Below, in pieces: positions 10,301 to 19,433 of a DNA stretch of 60,357 bases; the first letter of the stretch is position 1; the number at the start of each line of letters is the position of its first letter. The DNA is from Bacteroidales bacterium. GTDB taxonomy: Bacteria > Bacteroidota > Bacteroidia > Bacteroidales > UBA7960. The position numbers and the translations under genes are program-made. Under the pieces are notes generated by a model. That model was not told the origin of the DNA. It saw only the letters and a program-made list of their open reading frames with translations, and searched no databases. The DNA lies in NCBI GenBank assembly GCA_003559735.1, contig PWKN01000169.1:1-60357 (forward strand). The letters run 5' to 3'.

Positions 10301-11513
10301 TGTTTTCCTTCCTGTTATAGACATTGATGCCGCCCCCATTGGTTCCTATCCAGAGGTTATTGTCATTATCTTCCGTAATGCTTAATACAAACGCATAATT
10401 TAGTCCGTACTCCTGACCTGGTATCCGGGTGATGTTTTTAAAAATATTGTTTTCCGACTGCAGGATGTTCAGGCCATTTTCGTAGGTCCCGATCCAGATA
10501 ATTCCGTTCCTGTCTTCATAAATGTATCTTGGAGCACTGCAACTCAGACTGAATGGGTCAAAATCAATGTTTGTATACGTATGAAATGTTTGCCGGTTTT
10601 TGTCGTATATGCATAATCCGGCGTTTGTCAGAATCCATATTCTTTGATGCTTGTCTTCAAACACCTGTGATACGGTGCGGTGAGGCAATACGATCTCTTT
10701 CCCGGTGTCAGTGGTATATCGTATTACCGATTGGTCGAACGGGTCGTGTTTATAAAGGCCCTGTTCCGATCCTATCCAAACGATACTGTTCCGGTCTTCA
10801 TAGATGTTGAACACCTTGTTGCCCTTCAGTGTATTGAGGCCATTCTCAATATGCTGTATTTCGGAAAGCCGTTGATTGTTTATATTGAACCTGAACACGC
10901 CATGATTGAGGGTGCCGACCCAGTGGTTCCCCTGGCGGTCGGAGGTTATATACGTAATTTCCTCCTCATTGATAACATGGTCGTCCAGCACGACTATTTT
11001 TTCAAACCGGTTCTCCTGCGGGTTATATTGATACAGTCCTGCAGCGGTACCGGCAAGGACCACGCCATTTGCATCCTTGTGGAGGGTTAGTGCCGGCCTG
11101 TTGTGGTGTTTTCCTGATTGTGTGGTCAGCGGGACGGGTGAAAAAACATCCAGGTCACTGTCATAGTAGTCTATGCCCTTTTTATGTCCCACCCAGAAGT
11201 TGTCTTCATTGTGGAGGCATATGGTGCTGATCTGGTTGTTCCTGAGGGTTTTTTTGTCTGAATAGGAGCTTTTGTAGTTCCTGATCGTCCGTCCGTTATA
11301 GCGATTCAAACCATCTTCTGTTCCGATCCAAATATAGCCGGTCGAATCCTGAAGAATACAACTTACGCTGCTGTTAGACAACCCATGGCTGACAGATACA
11401 TGCCTGAAACGCAGATCCTCCTGTCCGGCAAGGCACGTATGGATCAGCAGTGCCGCAATATGGAGTACCAGGACAGGAAATAGCAAACACCTGGGATTGT
11501 ATCTGTTGTTCAT
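7302..11513 (-). CDS. Hybrid two-component system sensor/regulator (HTCS)
   Basis: A 1403-residue one-protein signalling system typical of Bacteroidota polysaccharide loci. From the N-terminus: signal/anchor segment, two-bladed periplasmic beta-propeller repeats (many D-x-x-G-x-I-W-I/V-G-T repeats, about 30-730), Y_Y_Y domain (about 740-805), membrane helix (about 808-831), HisKA with His864 in NVAHEFKTP, HATPase, receiver with Asp1190 in ISDIMMP, and an AraC-type HTH at the C-terminus. It should bind an oligosaccharide in the periplasm and switch on the adjacent susC/susD genes. The start at 11513 is chosen because it gives a signal peptide and sits about 30 bases after the promoter; the longer ORF would begin upstream of that promoter. 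Confidence 0.95.
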   Translation of the reverse strand: MNNRYNPRCLLFPVLVLHIAALLIHTCLAGQEDLRFRHVSVSHGLSNSSVSCILQDSTGYIWIGTEDGLNRYNGRTIRNYKSSYSDKKTLRNNQISTICLHNEDNFWVGHKKGIDYYDSDLDVFSPVPLTTQSGKHHNRPALTLHKDANGVVLAGTAAGLYQYNPQENRFEKIVVLDDHVINEEEITYITSDRQGNHWVGTLNHGVFRFNINNQRLSEIQHIENGLNTLKGNKVFNIYEDRNSIVWIGSEQGLYKHDPFDQSVIRYTTDTGKEIVLPHRTVSQVFEDKHQRIWILTNAGLCIYDKNRQTFHTYTNIDFDPFSLSCSAPRYIYEDRNGIIWIGTYENGLNILQSENNIFKNITRIPGQEYGLNYAFVLSITEDNDNNLWIGTNGGGINVYNRKENSFSYILPNSDVIGIRSDAINTLTFDNDGVLWIGTYLGGLTRYDPASETHKTYLNDAADSTSISSNIINHVYQDSSDNIWIATNNGLNLYNGQDDSFTVYNNTNSSLPYALTSVFPTVIMEDSKGKLWIGSYYGLNKLDPSTGIIQHFLYSESQNGLSDNSVFAILEDKENRIWVGTAMGLNLYNPSAGCFDVFTTTDGLPNNTINGIQEDSEGYIWISTNNGLSRMDPGSRSFINFDLNDGLHVIEFHKGASHKNKNGELFFGGNRGLITFDPADYHISEANHPVIIEEFYVNNLPATIDTEESPLKKPIRKTSYLKLNHNQSFFGFSFSALNYTSPEKDLYAYKLKGFDSQWIHIGDKTNANYTNIPPGKYEFVTKVKHNNDAVSYSDPIVIQVLPVFWKTRFAYTLYTLLVAALIYFLWNYFYSKTAYKHSLQIERLEKEKIIALNQSKFQFFTNVAHEFKTPLTLILSPIERLINSPEYRNNTELFHKTLKVVYRNTGRLSRLISQIMDIQKIDSGIINLQVSKYDIVYLVREVSENYSEYAVNHCIDYRLESAIDKVEVWIDQDKIEKTIFNLLGNAFKFTPDAGSITITIDRIQKGAIPGGNNKQLMCDEYVKISVADTGSGIAPDELSRIFTRFYQGKDHSKANRASSGIGLSIAREFIELHKGIIRAESTIQKGSTFTIYIPLGHKHFKNEDFVNINPRRNYDKLISKHISQYNEPIIAGQKKESGPTGSKILLAEDNAELKDFILDNLEDEYEVYEAKNGEEALKLAGTVFPNLIISDIMMPEMSGIELCRRIKSNIETCHIPVILITVLNSLENQIDGFESGADDYITKPFNMGLLEVKIRSILKNRMALISKFMMDPRLDIEKLGNNSIDKDFLAKANNIVEKNIDNYDFSIEDFCREIAMSRSRLHVKLKALTNQSCTEFIRMIRLKKAATYLYDEGYNVSEIAYMVGFNNISYFNRCFRKTFGKTPTEFQREKTKDPSPVSPGFKEN

Positions 11514-11548
11514 CGGGTTAAATGAAATGAGTTGAGCGCCATTGGTTA

Positions 11549-11580
11549 CAAAGTTAACACCCCTTGCAGACAAAAGCAAT
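11549..11580 (-). promoter_or_regulatory. Promoter of the HTCS gene
   Basis: Minus-strand -7 TAACTTTG (11549-11556), 20-base spacer, -33 ATTG (11577-11580), close to the Bacteroidota consensus TTTG/TAnnTTTG. It lies in the 88-base gap after the GH5-like gene, so the sensor has its own promoter rather than depending on the susCD transcript. Confidence 0.65.
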
Positions 11581-11601
11581 AACTTTCGGGTCTCTCCTGT
11601 C

Positions 11602-14013
11602 TTATCGCTTTTCAAATTTTTGTGAAGCCGAAAACTGTGGCGTGTCCACTGTCAGGAGATACATACCCGGACGCAGATGCTGAATGTCGATGGCAACATT
11701 GTTGCCGGGCAACATGTTGTTGTATATGCCGGTTTTATGCAAGATGGTTTTGCCGCCAATATCAATTACCCGAATGGTATACTCAGATGGGCTGTTCAGC
11801 GACAATACGCAGGTGATCTTATGGCTGGCAGGGTTGGGGAACAGCACGAACCCTGTATTTTTTGCCCCGTGCTCATGGACGGATGTCGGGTCAAGAACAT
11901 GTATCATGAATGACTGTGTTGCTGATGCACCTGCGATGTCGGTAATCGTTACTTCCATGGTGTAATCACCAATATCGGAATAGGCCGGGGTGCCCGACAA
12001 TACCTTTGTTGATTCATTAAAGGTAAGCCATCCAGGGAGCGTACCTGTACCTTTTTCAACGACAGAAAAAAAAACCCTGTCGCCAGGGTCATCGTCGCCG
12101 GCAATGTTTGCAAGTGACAGAAGGAGGTCTGTTTCAGCACCAATGGTGATGTCGTCAATGGATTCAATAAAGTAAGGCGGTGTATTCTCGCCGGGTGTTG
12201 AAAATGCCTGGAATTGCCATAACGAAAAACCCCATTGGGTCCCCCTGCTGATACCCATCATGCGGATAAACCTTGTTTCAACCGGATCAAACAGAATCTT
12301 CTCCAGTCCGCCACGCCCATCGGCTTCTGTATACACATCGACCCATTCCTGGCCATCATCTGATACCTGAATGATGTATTCCTTTCCAAAAGCCACTTCC
12401 CAATCGAGCATTACCCGTTGGATGGTTTGTTTTTTTTCCAGTTCAACGGTGATCCATTGATTGTCGTTGTAGCTCGATGACCATCGGGTGTTGCTCAAGC
12501 CATCCACTGCATTTTGTGCCACTCGGTCTGGACTATCAAGTGATGATGCGCTTGCAAGCCTGTATAAAAGACGGTCCTCACTGCCGGGGTCCACAACAGA
12601 GACATAAAAACCGGTAGTTGCTGATTTACCCATGTTGTCGGTTGCACTGACAGTCACCTTTCCCATACCGGTTTGTCCCGGAATGACCGTTAACAAAAGC
12701 AGGCTGTCTGATTCGATGAAGGCGTGACAGATCTCTTCGTTCGTATTTCCTGTAACGGCATAGGATAGCTTTACGTCCTCGTGCGGACTTTCAAAAATGG
12801 TTGCCAGGTTTGTTACGGTCAATGGTTCTGTTTCTTCTTCTGACAAGCTGGTGATAAACCCTGGAATGTCTTCAATGACCGCGGGGGGGAAATGAAAAGT
12901 CTCGTCAGGGACAATGTCGATAATTGCCGGGTTCATATCTCTGATCATTTTCAATGCACTGGCACAGTCAGACAAGTCCCCATGCCCGTCGTGTCCTGAG
13001 TATGTCCACGACAATGCCCCGATATAGCCGTTTAAATAAGCATAAAGGTAGGCCTCTTCTGTGGTAAGGTCTTGTGCCGGTCTTCCGCTGAGGCCTTTGG
13101 CCGAGAATTCACCGATAAGGATGGGTTTGTCCAGTTCCCAGTGACCGGCAGGATTATGGAAGGGAGAGGTTGTTTCATCGAAATGTTCCGGATAAAAGTG
13201 TATCTGGTAAAAATCGAGCGTTCCCAGGCTGTCGCCTCCTGCGGCGATCAATTGTTGATCGCTGTAGTAGTTTGTCATCCCTCCGATATCGGTCATTACG
13301 CTAAAATTCCAGCTTCCGTTGGTCACCAGGGCATCGGGGGCTTCTCTGTGTATGGCTCCGGCTGTTAAATTGATGAACCGTTGCACATGTTTTATCTGTG
13401 TTCTTTCGGGAGTCCATCCAGCCCAGGGAATATCGTCGCACATCCCTTCAGGTTCATTAAAGATCTCCCATGCGAGAATGCCGGGGTGGTCTTTGAGTGC
13501 CCTGACCATTGGCACAAGGGCATAATCGATGTAGGCCCTTGTGTATTCGGGATTTTCGAGCAGCAATCTGTTCCTTGGCCAGTTGCTTTGCTGGGCATTG
13601 GGTTGAAGCATATCGAACGACCAAAGGCACAGGATGAGCAGCACCCCTCTTTCGTATGCTATATCCAATGCATGTTCAAGCATATGCAGATCGTCGGGGT
13701 GGAGGCCCGAAACCATATTGTCGGTAAATTCCGGACTATGACGGCCGTTTACGTGTATCCACCAGCGGAATGTGTTCCCCCCGGCTTCTGACAGTTCATC
13801 CATTGCGGTTGTAAACCTGCCTGTATCGAGGTTTCTCAGGTCATTTGCAAAGTCGATCCAGGCAAGGTTCATCCCGCTGACAAAGATCTCTTGTCCGCGA
13901 TGATTGATGGTTGCTGCTTCGGGTGGTTGTCCCAGCAGGGGATTAGCCAAAGGTGCAAACAGGATAAAGAACAAAAACTCAAAACGTACCCTGTATCTGG
14001 TGTTGATCGTCAT
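11602..14013 (-). CDS. Secreted GH5-like glycosidase with F5/8 type C domain and T9SS tail
   Basis: An 803-residue exported enzyme. After a signal peptide comes a clan GH-A barrel (about 35-370) resembling GH5 mannanases, with likely acid/base Glu187 in FNEPEG and nucleophile Glu302 in IGEFSAKG. An Ig-like spacer (about 380-475) is followed by a discoidin/F5-8C carbohydrate-binding domain (about 478-605), a putative-Ig/cadherin-like domain (IDDITIGAETDLLLSL onward) and a T9SS type A C-terminal domain (FVLFPNPASHKITC...PGMYLL). The spacer plus F5/8C pair is shared with the metallo-beta-lactamase protein at 19434-21803. It is the last gene of the susC-susD-GH5 run. Endo-beta-mannanase is my best guess. 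Confidence 0.88.
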   Translation of the reverse strand: MTINTRYRVRFEFLFFILFAPLANPLLGQPPEAATINHRGQEIFVSGMNLAWIDFANDLRNLDTGRFTTAMDELSEAGGNTFRWWIHVNGRHSPEFTDNMVSGLHPDDLHMLEHALDIAYERGVLLILCLWSFDMLQPNAQQSNWPRNRLLLENPEYTRAYIDYALVPMVRALKDHPGILAWEIFNEPEGMCDDIPWAGWTPERTQIKHVQRFINLTAGAIHREAPDALVTNGSWNFSVMTDIGGMTNYYSDQQLIAAGGDSLGTLDFYQIHFYPEHFDETTSPFHNPAGHWELDKPILIGEFSAKGLSGRPAQDLTTEEAYLYAYLNGYIGALSWTYSGHDGHGDLSDCASALKMIRDMNPAIIDIVPDETFHFPPAVIEDIPGFITSLSEEETEPLTVTNLATIFESPHEDVKLSYAVTGNTNEEICHAFIESDSLLLLTVIPGQTGMGKVTVSATDNMGKSATTGFYVSVVDPGSEDRLLYRLASASSLDSPDRVAQNAVDGLSNTRWSSSYNDNQWITVELEKKQTIQRVMLDWEVAFGKEYIIQVSDDGQEWVDVYTEADGRGGLEKILFDPVETRFIRMMGISRGTQWGFSLWQFQAFSTPGENTPPYFIESIDDITIGAETDLLLSLANIAGDDDPGDRVFFSVVEKGTGTLPGWLTFNESTKVLSGTPAYSDIGDYTMEVTITDIAGASATQSFMIHVLDPTSVHEHGAKNTGFVLFPNPASHKITCVLSLNSPSEYTIRVIDIGGKTILHKTGIYNNMLPGNNVAIDIQHLRPGMYLLTVDTPQFSASQKFEKR

Positions 14014-14117
14014 AATTTATTGTTTTTTATATTAATCATAATACATTCCGGCAAATGAACCGGGCACGTGCGGGTTCACCGCAAGCAGCAGGTACCCGGT
14101 TCAAAATGGTGCCTGGC

Positions 14118-15830
14118 TTATTGCCATGCGGGGTATTGTTCTAGGCCTCCGTTGCTTAGTTGTATTTCCCTGAGCGGGATTGGCCAGAATTCATGTTTTC
14201 CCCTGATAAAGCTGACTTCAAAGTCATCGCCCAGTGCAGCAAGGTTTATGCCGTTAATGAACTGGTGTGCCATATCAACCCTGACCAGGTCAAAGAAACG
14301 GTGTCCCTCGAGCGCAAGTTCGATTCTCCTTTCATGAATGATATCTTCCAGGGTAATGCTCGTAAGGTCGGCTGGATGTCCTGTGTCTCCCGACATCCGG
14401 GCCCTTTTTCTGACCATGTTCAGGTATTCCAGTGCTTTTCCTGTTTGTCCGGTTTGGTAAGCAGCCTCTGCAGCAAAAAGTACCACGTCGGCAAATCGTA
14501 TCAGTCTTATGTTCATTGGCCCTTCATTGTCGTTGGTCCGGACCGCCCAGTACTCATCGGTTGAACATTCATATTTTCTGCCGATCATTCCCGTTGGCAG
14601 ATTTATGAAGCTGATGGGGTACCAATTGTTGTCGACCATGATGGTGTCGCCTTCCTGTGCAATGGTTGTCTGGTAGCGTGGGTCCAGTTCAGGGTCAGCA
14701 GGGGCCGAGCTCAGGTTGGTGTAGCGGTTGTCGCGGTTTCCGAATGCATCTACGAGGTATTTTGTTGGGGCGTTAAAGCTCCATCCGCCAACATTGTCGG
14801 TGCCACCTCCCGGTAACTCATAGAACCTTGCTGTAGTATAGGTGGTAATATATGAACCCCGTGTCGCTGTCCACCCCCTGCCATCCATCACATTCTGGAT
14901 CTCAAACACCGATTCATCAGAATTGTCTGCCGAGAGGGTAAATATCCAGCGATAGCCACCTACATGGTTTATCGGGTCTCTCCATGAGTTAAAACGTTCG
15001 CCATTAATGCCCACCAGGTTGTATTCACCTGAGTTGATCACCTCTTCCGCATATTGAAGGGCAAGGTCCCAGTTTTCTTCACAGCCTGTAAAACGCTCAT
15101 CTCCCGGATAAAACCTGGCATAGGAAGATTCATAGATATAGGATTTTGCCAGTAAAGCCTGTGCTGCACCTTTGGATGCCCTGCCATAGTTTGGAGAGAG
15201 CTGGCTTTTATAGGGCAGGTGGGGTATTGCCTCAGTAAGGTCTTGTTGGATGAAATCATATACTTCCTTGACGGAGTTTCTTGGCGTTTCAAACATTTCC
15301 GGATCTACCAGTATGTCGGCTATCGGAACCCCGCCGTATATCTGGGCCAATATAAAATGAAAGAATGCCCGGAGGAATTTCATTTCGGCTTCCCGCTGGT
15401 CGAAAAGGGCAGGGCTGGTATGGGGGTCTAATTTTCTAACCTCATCTACCCTGTCAAGAAACTCGTTGGCCATGCGAATTCCTTTGTAGCAATAAGCCCA
15501 TATGGCATCAACCCCTGTTTCGTTCGCTGTATGGGTCATGCGGTCAAAACGTTGTATTTGCGGCCAGTCATTGATGTTTTCTCCCCCGGTTTCTGAGTCG
15601 TCGGCCGGAACACTGCCATAAGCGATCACATAGAATACGTCAAAAATGTCCCTGCTGCAAAGCATGGCATAGGCAGCCGTAGCTGTCATATCCAGGTCTG
15701 CGAAATTTTCATAAAAAGTTTCCTCTGTATCAAGGGCAATGGGAGAGAAATCAATGAATGAATCATCACAGCCATATCCTGCAATGAGGATCAATACAGT
15801 TGTGGTAAATATTTTGATTGTTGCTTTCAT
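14118..15830 (-). CDS. susD: SusD/RagB-family glycan-binding lipoprotein
   Basis: A 570-residue outer-membrane lipoprotein that captures oligosaccharides and closes over the SusC porin. The N-terminus has a lipoprotein signal ending at a cysteine (AGYGC-DD), followed by the TPR-rich SusD fold. Family landmarks include the N-terminal ETFYENFADLDMTATAAY segment, the repeated tyrosine/tryptophan-rich binding regions and a C-terminal IIHERRIELALEGHRFFDLVR block, diagnostic for the family. The length is normal. It starts 19 bases after the susC stop, so the two are co-transcribed. The ligand is not readable from sequence; the adjacent GH5-like enzyme suggests a beta-mannan or related beta-glycan. 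Confidence 0.95.
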   Translation of the reverse strand: MKATIKIFTTTVLILIAGYGCDDSFIDFSPIALDTEETFYENFADLDMTATAAYAMLCSRDIFDVFYVIAYGSVPADDSETGGENINDWPQIQRFDRMTHTANETGVDAIWAYCYKGIRMANEFLDRVDEVRKLDPHTSPALFDQREAEMKFLRAFFHFILAQIYGGVPIADILVDPEMFETPRNSVKEVYDFIQQDLTEAIPHLPYKSQLSPNYGRASKGAAQALLAKSYIYESSYARFYPGDERFTGCEENWDLALQYAEEVINSGEYNLVGINGERFNSWRDPINHVGGYRWIFTLSADNSDESVFEIQNVMDGRGWTATRGSYITTYTTARFYELPGGGTDNVGGWSFNAPTKYLVDAFGNRDNRYTNLSSAPADPELDPRYQTTIAQEGDTIMVDNNWYPISFINLPTGMIGRKYECSTDEYWAVRTNDNEGPMNIRLIRFADVVLFAAEAAYQTGQTGKALEYLNMVRKRARMSGDTGHPADLTSITLEDIIHERRIELALEGHRFFDLVRVDMAHQFINGINLAALGDDFEVSFIRGKHEFWPIPLREIQLSNGGLEQYPAWQ

Positions 15831-15849
15831 TTTTCCTGTTCTTTAAGTA

Positions 15850-18800
15850 TTAAAAATTAAGATTTACACCCATGGTATATACCCTGGCATTTGGATATGC
15901 AGCCTTGTCCAGACCCTGAACAAGAATATTGGTTGACCCGATATCAGGGTCATATCCTGAGTACCTTGTCAGGGTAAACAGGTTGGAAGCGCTGACATAG
16001 ATCCGTAGTCTTTGCAATCCGGCCCTGCTGGACCAGTTGTGTGGCAGGGTATATCCAACCTGCAGATTTCTCAGACGAAGATAGGAGCCATCTTCCATAT
16101 AAAAATCTGAGATCTTGGTGAAGTTTTCATTTGCGTTGCGCGGGTCGAGCCGCGGGTATTTCCCATCATGGTTTGCCTCAAACAACAGGTGGCCGTCCCT
16201 GTCGAAAATATCTTCACGGTAGTGGTTCTCAACATAATCGGCACTCCAGTTAAAACCGCCGTCGGTATTGAAGAGATAGAATTTGGAGGCATTGAAGATC
16301 TTATTTCCATATACTCCCTGCAGGAAGACAGAGAGGTCAAAGTTCCTGTACCTGGCCCCAAAGTTCAATCCGAAGATATATGGCGGATTGGGGTTTCCTA
16401 TCGGACCGATGTCGTCGCTGTCGATCCTTCCGTCGCCATTGATGTCGACAAACCGGAAATCGCCGGGTTGTGCGTTGGGTTGGGCATAGATCTTGTTTCC
16501 ATCTTCGTCAACGGTATACGGTTGGTTTGTTACAACCAGTCTTCCGTCAATGAGTTCTGCATCTTCGGGCTTGAAAATGCCGTTGGTGGCATATCCGTAA
16601 TATTCACCGATGGCTTGTCCCTGGATGGTCCAGGCAAGGAGTCCGCTCATCCCTTTTGAGCTTCCCTGGAAGATTGTGTCCGGACTGATCTCAACGGCCT
16701 TGGTTTGCACATAAGTAAAATTGAAGTTGATGTCATATGCAAACCGTCCCTGGGTATCTTTCCAGATTGCATTGAACTCGATCCCCCTGTTTTCTAGTTT
16801 TCCGATATTGGCTATCGGGTTGCTTGCTCCTCCTTCGTGGTAGGCGTCGCGTACCCTGAATCCAGCGTAACCTGGTGCTTCGACTGTCATCAGCATCCCG
16901 TCATTATATCTCTGGAAGAAATCGATGGTTGTAAGCAACCTGTTGTCAACGAACCCCAGGTCGAGTCCGATGTTGCTGGTCACCACCCCTTCCCATTTGA
17001 TGGCGGGATTGGACAGTACGTTTCGCGCTGCACCTACTGAGGCCGTCCTGTCATCAAAGTTGTACATATAGACATTGGCCAGTGCCACTGTTGAGAAATA
17101 GGCATAATCGGGAATGGCATTGTTGCCCACTTTACCCCAGCCATAACGTACTTTTCCAAACGACAGCCAAGGTACGATGTCGCGGACCAACTGAAAGTCG
17201 GTAAATTTTATTCCTGCCGAGAAAGAAGGAAATATCCCGGAACGGTTCCTGGGTCCGAATTTGGATGAGTAGTCTTTCCTGATGTTAAACTGACCGAGGA
17301 AGGTGGTACGATAGTCGTACGATACCCGGCCAAAGTATGAGTAACCCGCACTTTCACTGGCTGCGCCACTGGGCAGCTGAGCCAGCAGTGTGTCATTGGT
17401 GGAAGCATTAAAATACCACATTTCCGGGGTTGCATTGATCATGTCCCACCGGGTAGCACCCATCCACTCAGCTTTTCCGTACCCGGCTTCAAAACCGGCC
17501 ATCAAATGCACGTTGTGGTCATCAGCAATCGTCCTGTTGAAGTTACCGATGTGCTGCCATTGCCAGCCTTTGTAGTTGGATGAACTGCGGTGAATTTTCA
17601 GGTTGTCGTTCCTGTTGGAGGCAGTAATAAAATAAATGGGAGAAAAATCATATCCCTTTCCATAGTTCAGGTCGCCGGTAAAACGACTTTCGTAAGTGAG
17701 GCCTTCGAGCGGTTCTATGATGGCATAGGCTGTTGCTTTGATAGAAAGGTTTTCATTGCCCCTGTCAAGCAAGCTGTAATTGGCGACAGGGTTGCCGGTA
17801 TTGCCCAGTGGGGTGAATGTGAAGTTGTCGGAGCCGTCTGCCTTGAGCCTGGTAACGTAGGGGCCAATGCTGTCGGTAACCGGGACAAAGGGATGGTAGT
17901 TGATCGCTTCCATGATCGGTGTATGGTATTCGTTCAGCAATTGCCATTCCTCGTAGCCACTGTATTCGCGGTTGCTGACAGATAAATTCTGTCCCACCCT
18001 GAGCCAGTTATTGGCCTTATGATCTGAGTTCAGCCTGAGGTTGATGTTTTCATAGGCACTGTTGTACAGGATTCCCTCCTGTGCGGTGTATCCAACGCCT
18101 ACATAAAAGGTCGAGTTCTCATTCCCCCCCGAAATGCCAAGGTCATAGTTGTGCATCGGTGCCCTCCGGAAGATCTCTTTTTGGTAGTCATAGGTGGGGA
18201 CAGAAGCATAGTCGAAATAGGGTACGGAGTCATGAACGCCCGCCGGATCAGGTTTCCAGTGGAGGTAATCGTTAAAGTAATAGCGGCTGTAAGGCCTTCT
18301 CAGAATTGCCTGGTACTGGTTGTACATTTGCGCAAACTGTGGTCCGGAGGCAAGGTCAAGGTAGTTGCTGACTTCCTGGACACCAAAGCTGGCATTGAAT
18401 GACACCTCGGTAACTCCGGGCTTCCCCCTTTTTGTGGTGACCAGTATAACTCCGTTGGCTCCCTGGGCACCATATATGGCGGCTGTGGAGGCATCTTTAA
18501 GTATTTCGATCGACTCTACGTCGCTGGGGTTGACTGTTCGTGGATCGGCCGCGACCCCGTCAACGATCCACATCGGATCGGTCTGGTTAATGGAGGTGAT
18601 CCCCCTGATCCTCACATTTACGTTTGACCCGGGTGCACCTGTAACTGATTGTGCAAAGACTCCGGAAGCCCGTCCCTGCAGGGTTTGTTCAAGCCTGGAA
18701 ACAGGGATTGCTGTGATCTCTTCCTGGGAGATGCTGGCAACCGCACCGGTCAGATCGCTCTTTCGCTGAATGCCATAGCCGATCACGACTACTTCGTCGA

Positions 18801-19128
18801 GGGCGTGGACATCCTCGGCCAGCGATACGTTGATCACTGTTTCTTCGCCCACAGGTATTTGCTGCCTCTGGTATCCTACAAATGAAAAGACCAGCACCTC
18901 ACCTGGTGCAGCCTCTAAAAAGTATCTGCCTTCAAGATCGGTGATCGTCCCCCGGGTGGTTCCCGCTACCACCACATTAACACCAGGCAGTGTTATGTTG
19001 GTGCGGGAATCCGTTACCGTCCCCCTGATGGATCTTTCCTGGGCAAATGAGTAAAAACCACCCATAAAAAGAAAAAGCAGCGGCAAAATACTGCCTTTCA
19101 TGATGAATAGAATCTGATTTTTTTTCAT
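15850..19128 (-). CDS. susC: SusC/RagA-family TonB-linked outer-membrane transporter
   Basis: A 1092-residue TonB-dependent porin for oligosaccharide import. The signal peptide is followed by a carboxypeptidase-regulatory-like domain (RGTVTDSRTNITLPGVNVVV, about 33-110), a TonB box (DEVVVIGYG), a plug domain with the SusC signature (VRIRGITSINQTDPMWIVDG) and a long beta-barrel ending in aromatic YTMGVNLNF. Length and domain order are typical. It is the first gene of susC-susD-GH5. The 305-base upstream gap is where the hybrid sensor would be expected to bind. Confidence 0.96.
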   Translation of the reverse strand: MKKNQILFIMKGSILPLLFLFMGGFYSFAQERSIRGTVTDSRTNITLPGVNVVVAGTTRGTITDLEGRYFLEAAPGEVLVFSFVGYQRQQIPVGEETVINVSLAEDVHALDEVVVIGYGIQRKSDLTGAVASISQEEITAIPVSRLEQTLQGRASGVFAQSVTGAPGSNVNVRIRGITSINQTDPMWIVDGVAADPRTVNPSDVESIEILKDASTAAIYGAQGANGVILVTTKRGKPGVTEVSFNASFGVQEVSNYLDLASGPQFAQMYNQYQAILRRPYSRYYFNDYLHWKPDPAGVHDSVPYFDYASVPTYDYQKEIFRRAPMHNYDLGISGGNENSTFYVGVGYTAQEGILYNSAYENINLRLNSDHKANNWLRVGQNLSVSNREYSGYEEWQLLNEYHTPIMEAINYHPFVPVTDSIGPYVTRLKADGSDNFTFTPLGNTGNPVANYSLLDRGNENLSIKATAYAIIEPLEGLTYESRFTGDLNYGKGYDFSPIYFITASNRNDNLKIHRSSSNYKGWQWQHIGNFNRTIADDHNVHLMAGFEAGYGKAEWMGATRWDMINATPEMWYFNASTNDTLLAQLPSGAASESAGYSYFGRVSYDYRTTFLGQFNIRKDYSSKFGPRNRSGIFPSFSAGIKFTDFQLVRDIVPWLSFGKVRYGWGKVGNNAIPDYAYFSTVALANVYMYNFDDRTASVGAARNVLSNPAIKWEGVVTSNIGLDLGFVDNRLLTTIDFFQRYNDGMLMTVEAPGYAGFRVRDAYHEGGASNPIANIGKLENRGIEFNAIWKDTQGRFAYDINFNFTYVQTKAVEISPDTIFQGSSKGMSGLLAWTIQGQAIGEYYGYATNGIFKPEDAELIDGRLVVTNQPYTVDEDGNKIYAQPNAQPGDFRFVDINGDGRIDSDDIGPIGNPNPPYIFGLNFGARYRNFDLSVFLQGVYGNKIFNASKFYLFNTDGGFNWSADYVENHYREDIFDRDGHLLFEANHDGKYPRLDPRNANENFTKISDFYMEDGSYLRLRNLQVGYTLPHNWSSRAGLQRLRIYVSASNLFTLTRYSGYDPDIGSTNILVQGLDKAAYPNARVYTMGVNLNF

Positions 19129-19433
19129 AATGTTACTGATTATTGATTTGGTTGATTAATTGCTGTTAACAGGAATAAGGCCGGAGTCCGCTTTTTTGTC
19201 TGGCTTTTTATTGCTGTGTTTCGTATGCTGTATAAAACAGGTGATGCCCATTCATGTTCCTGTTCATGCGTTCAGCTCAATTTTGGAATAAAGCTAAGGC
19301 CTTCCGCTACAGCGTGGTTGCACAAATGTTTTAAAAGTTTATACAATTGTTGTATGGTCTGTCTGGCCCGTGCAGGTAATAATTTCAAATATTTGCATTC
19401 AGCACATGTCGGGTTGTACGGTGCAGCGTGTGT
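19129..19433. other. Intergenic region upstream of susC
   Basis: A 305-base gap between the susC start and the stop of the metallo-beta-lactamase gene, with no gene I can support. It contains a -7-like TAGCTTTA on the minus strand (19289-19296, one mismatch, no clear -33) and a perfect inverted repeat ATACAA-TTG-TTGTAT at 19341-19355 about 45 bases upstream of it. This is a candidate regulator site for the susC promoter. Confidence 0.4.
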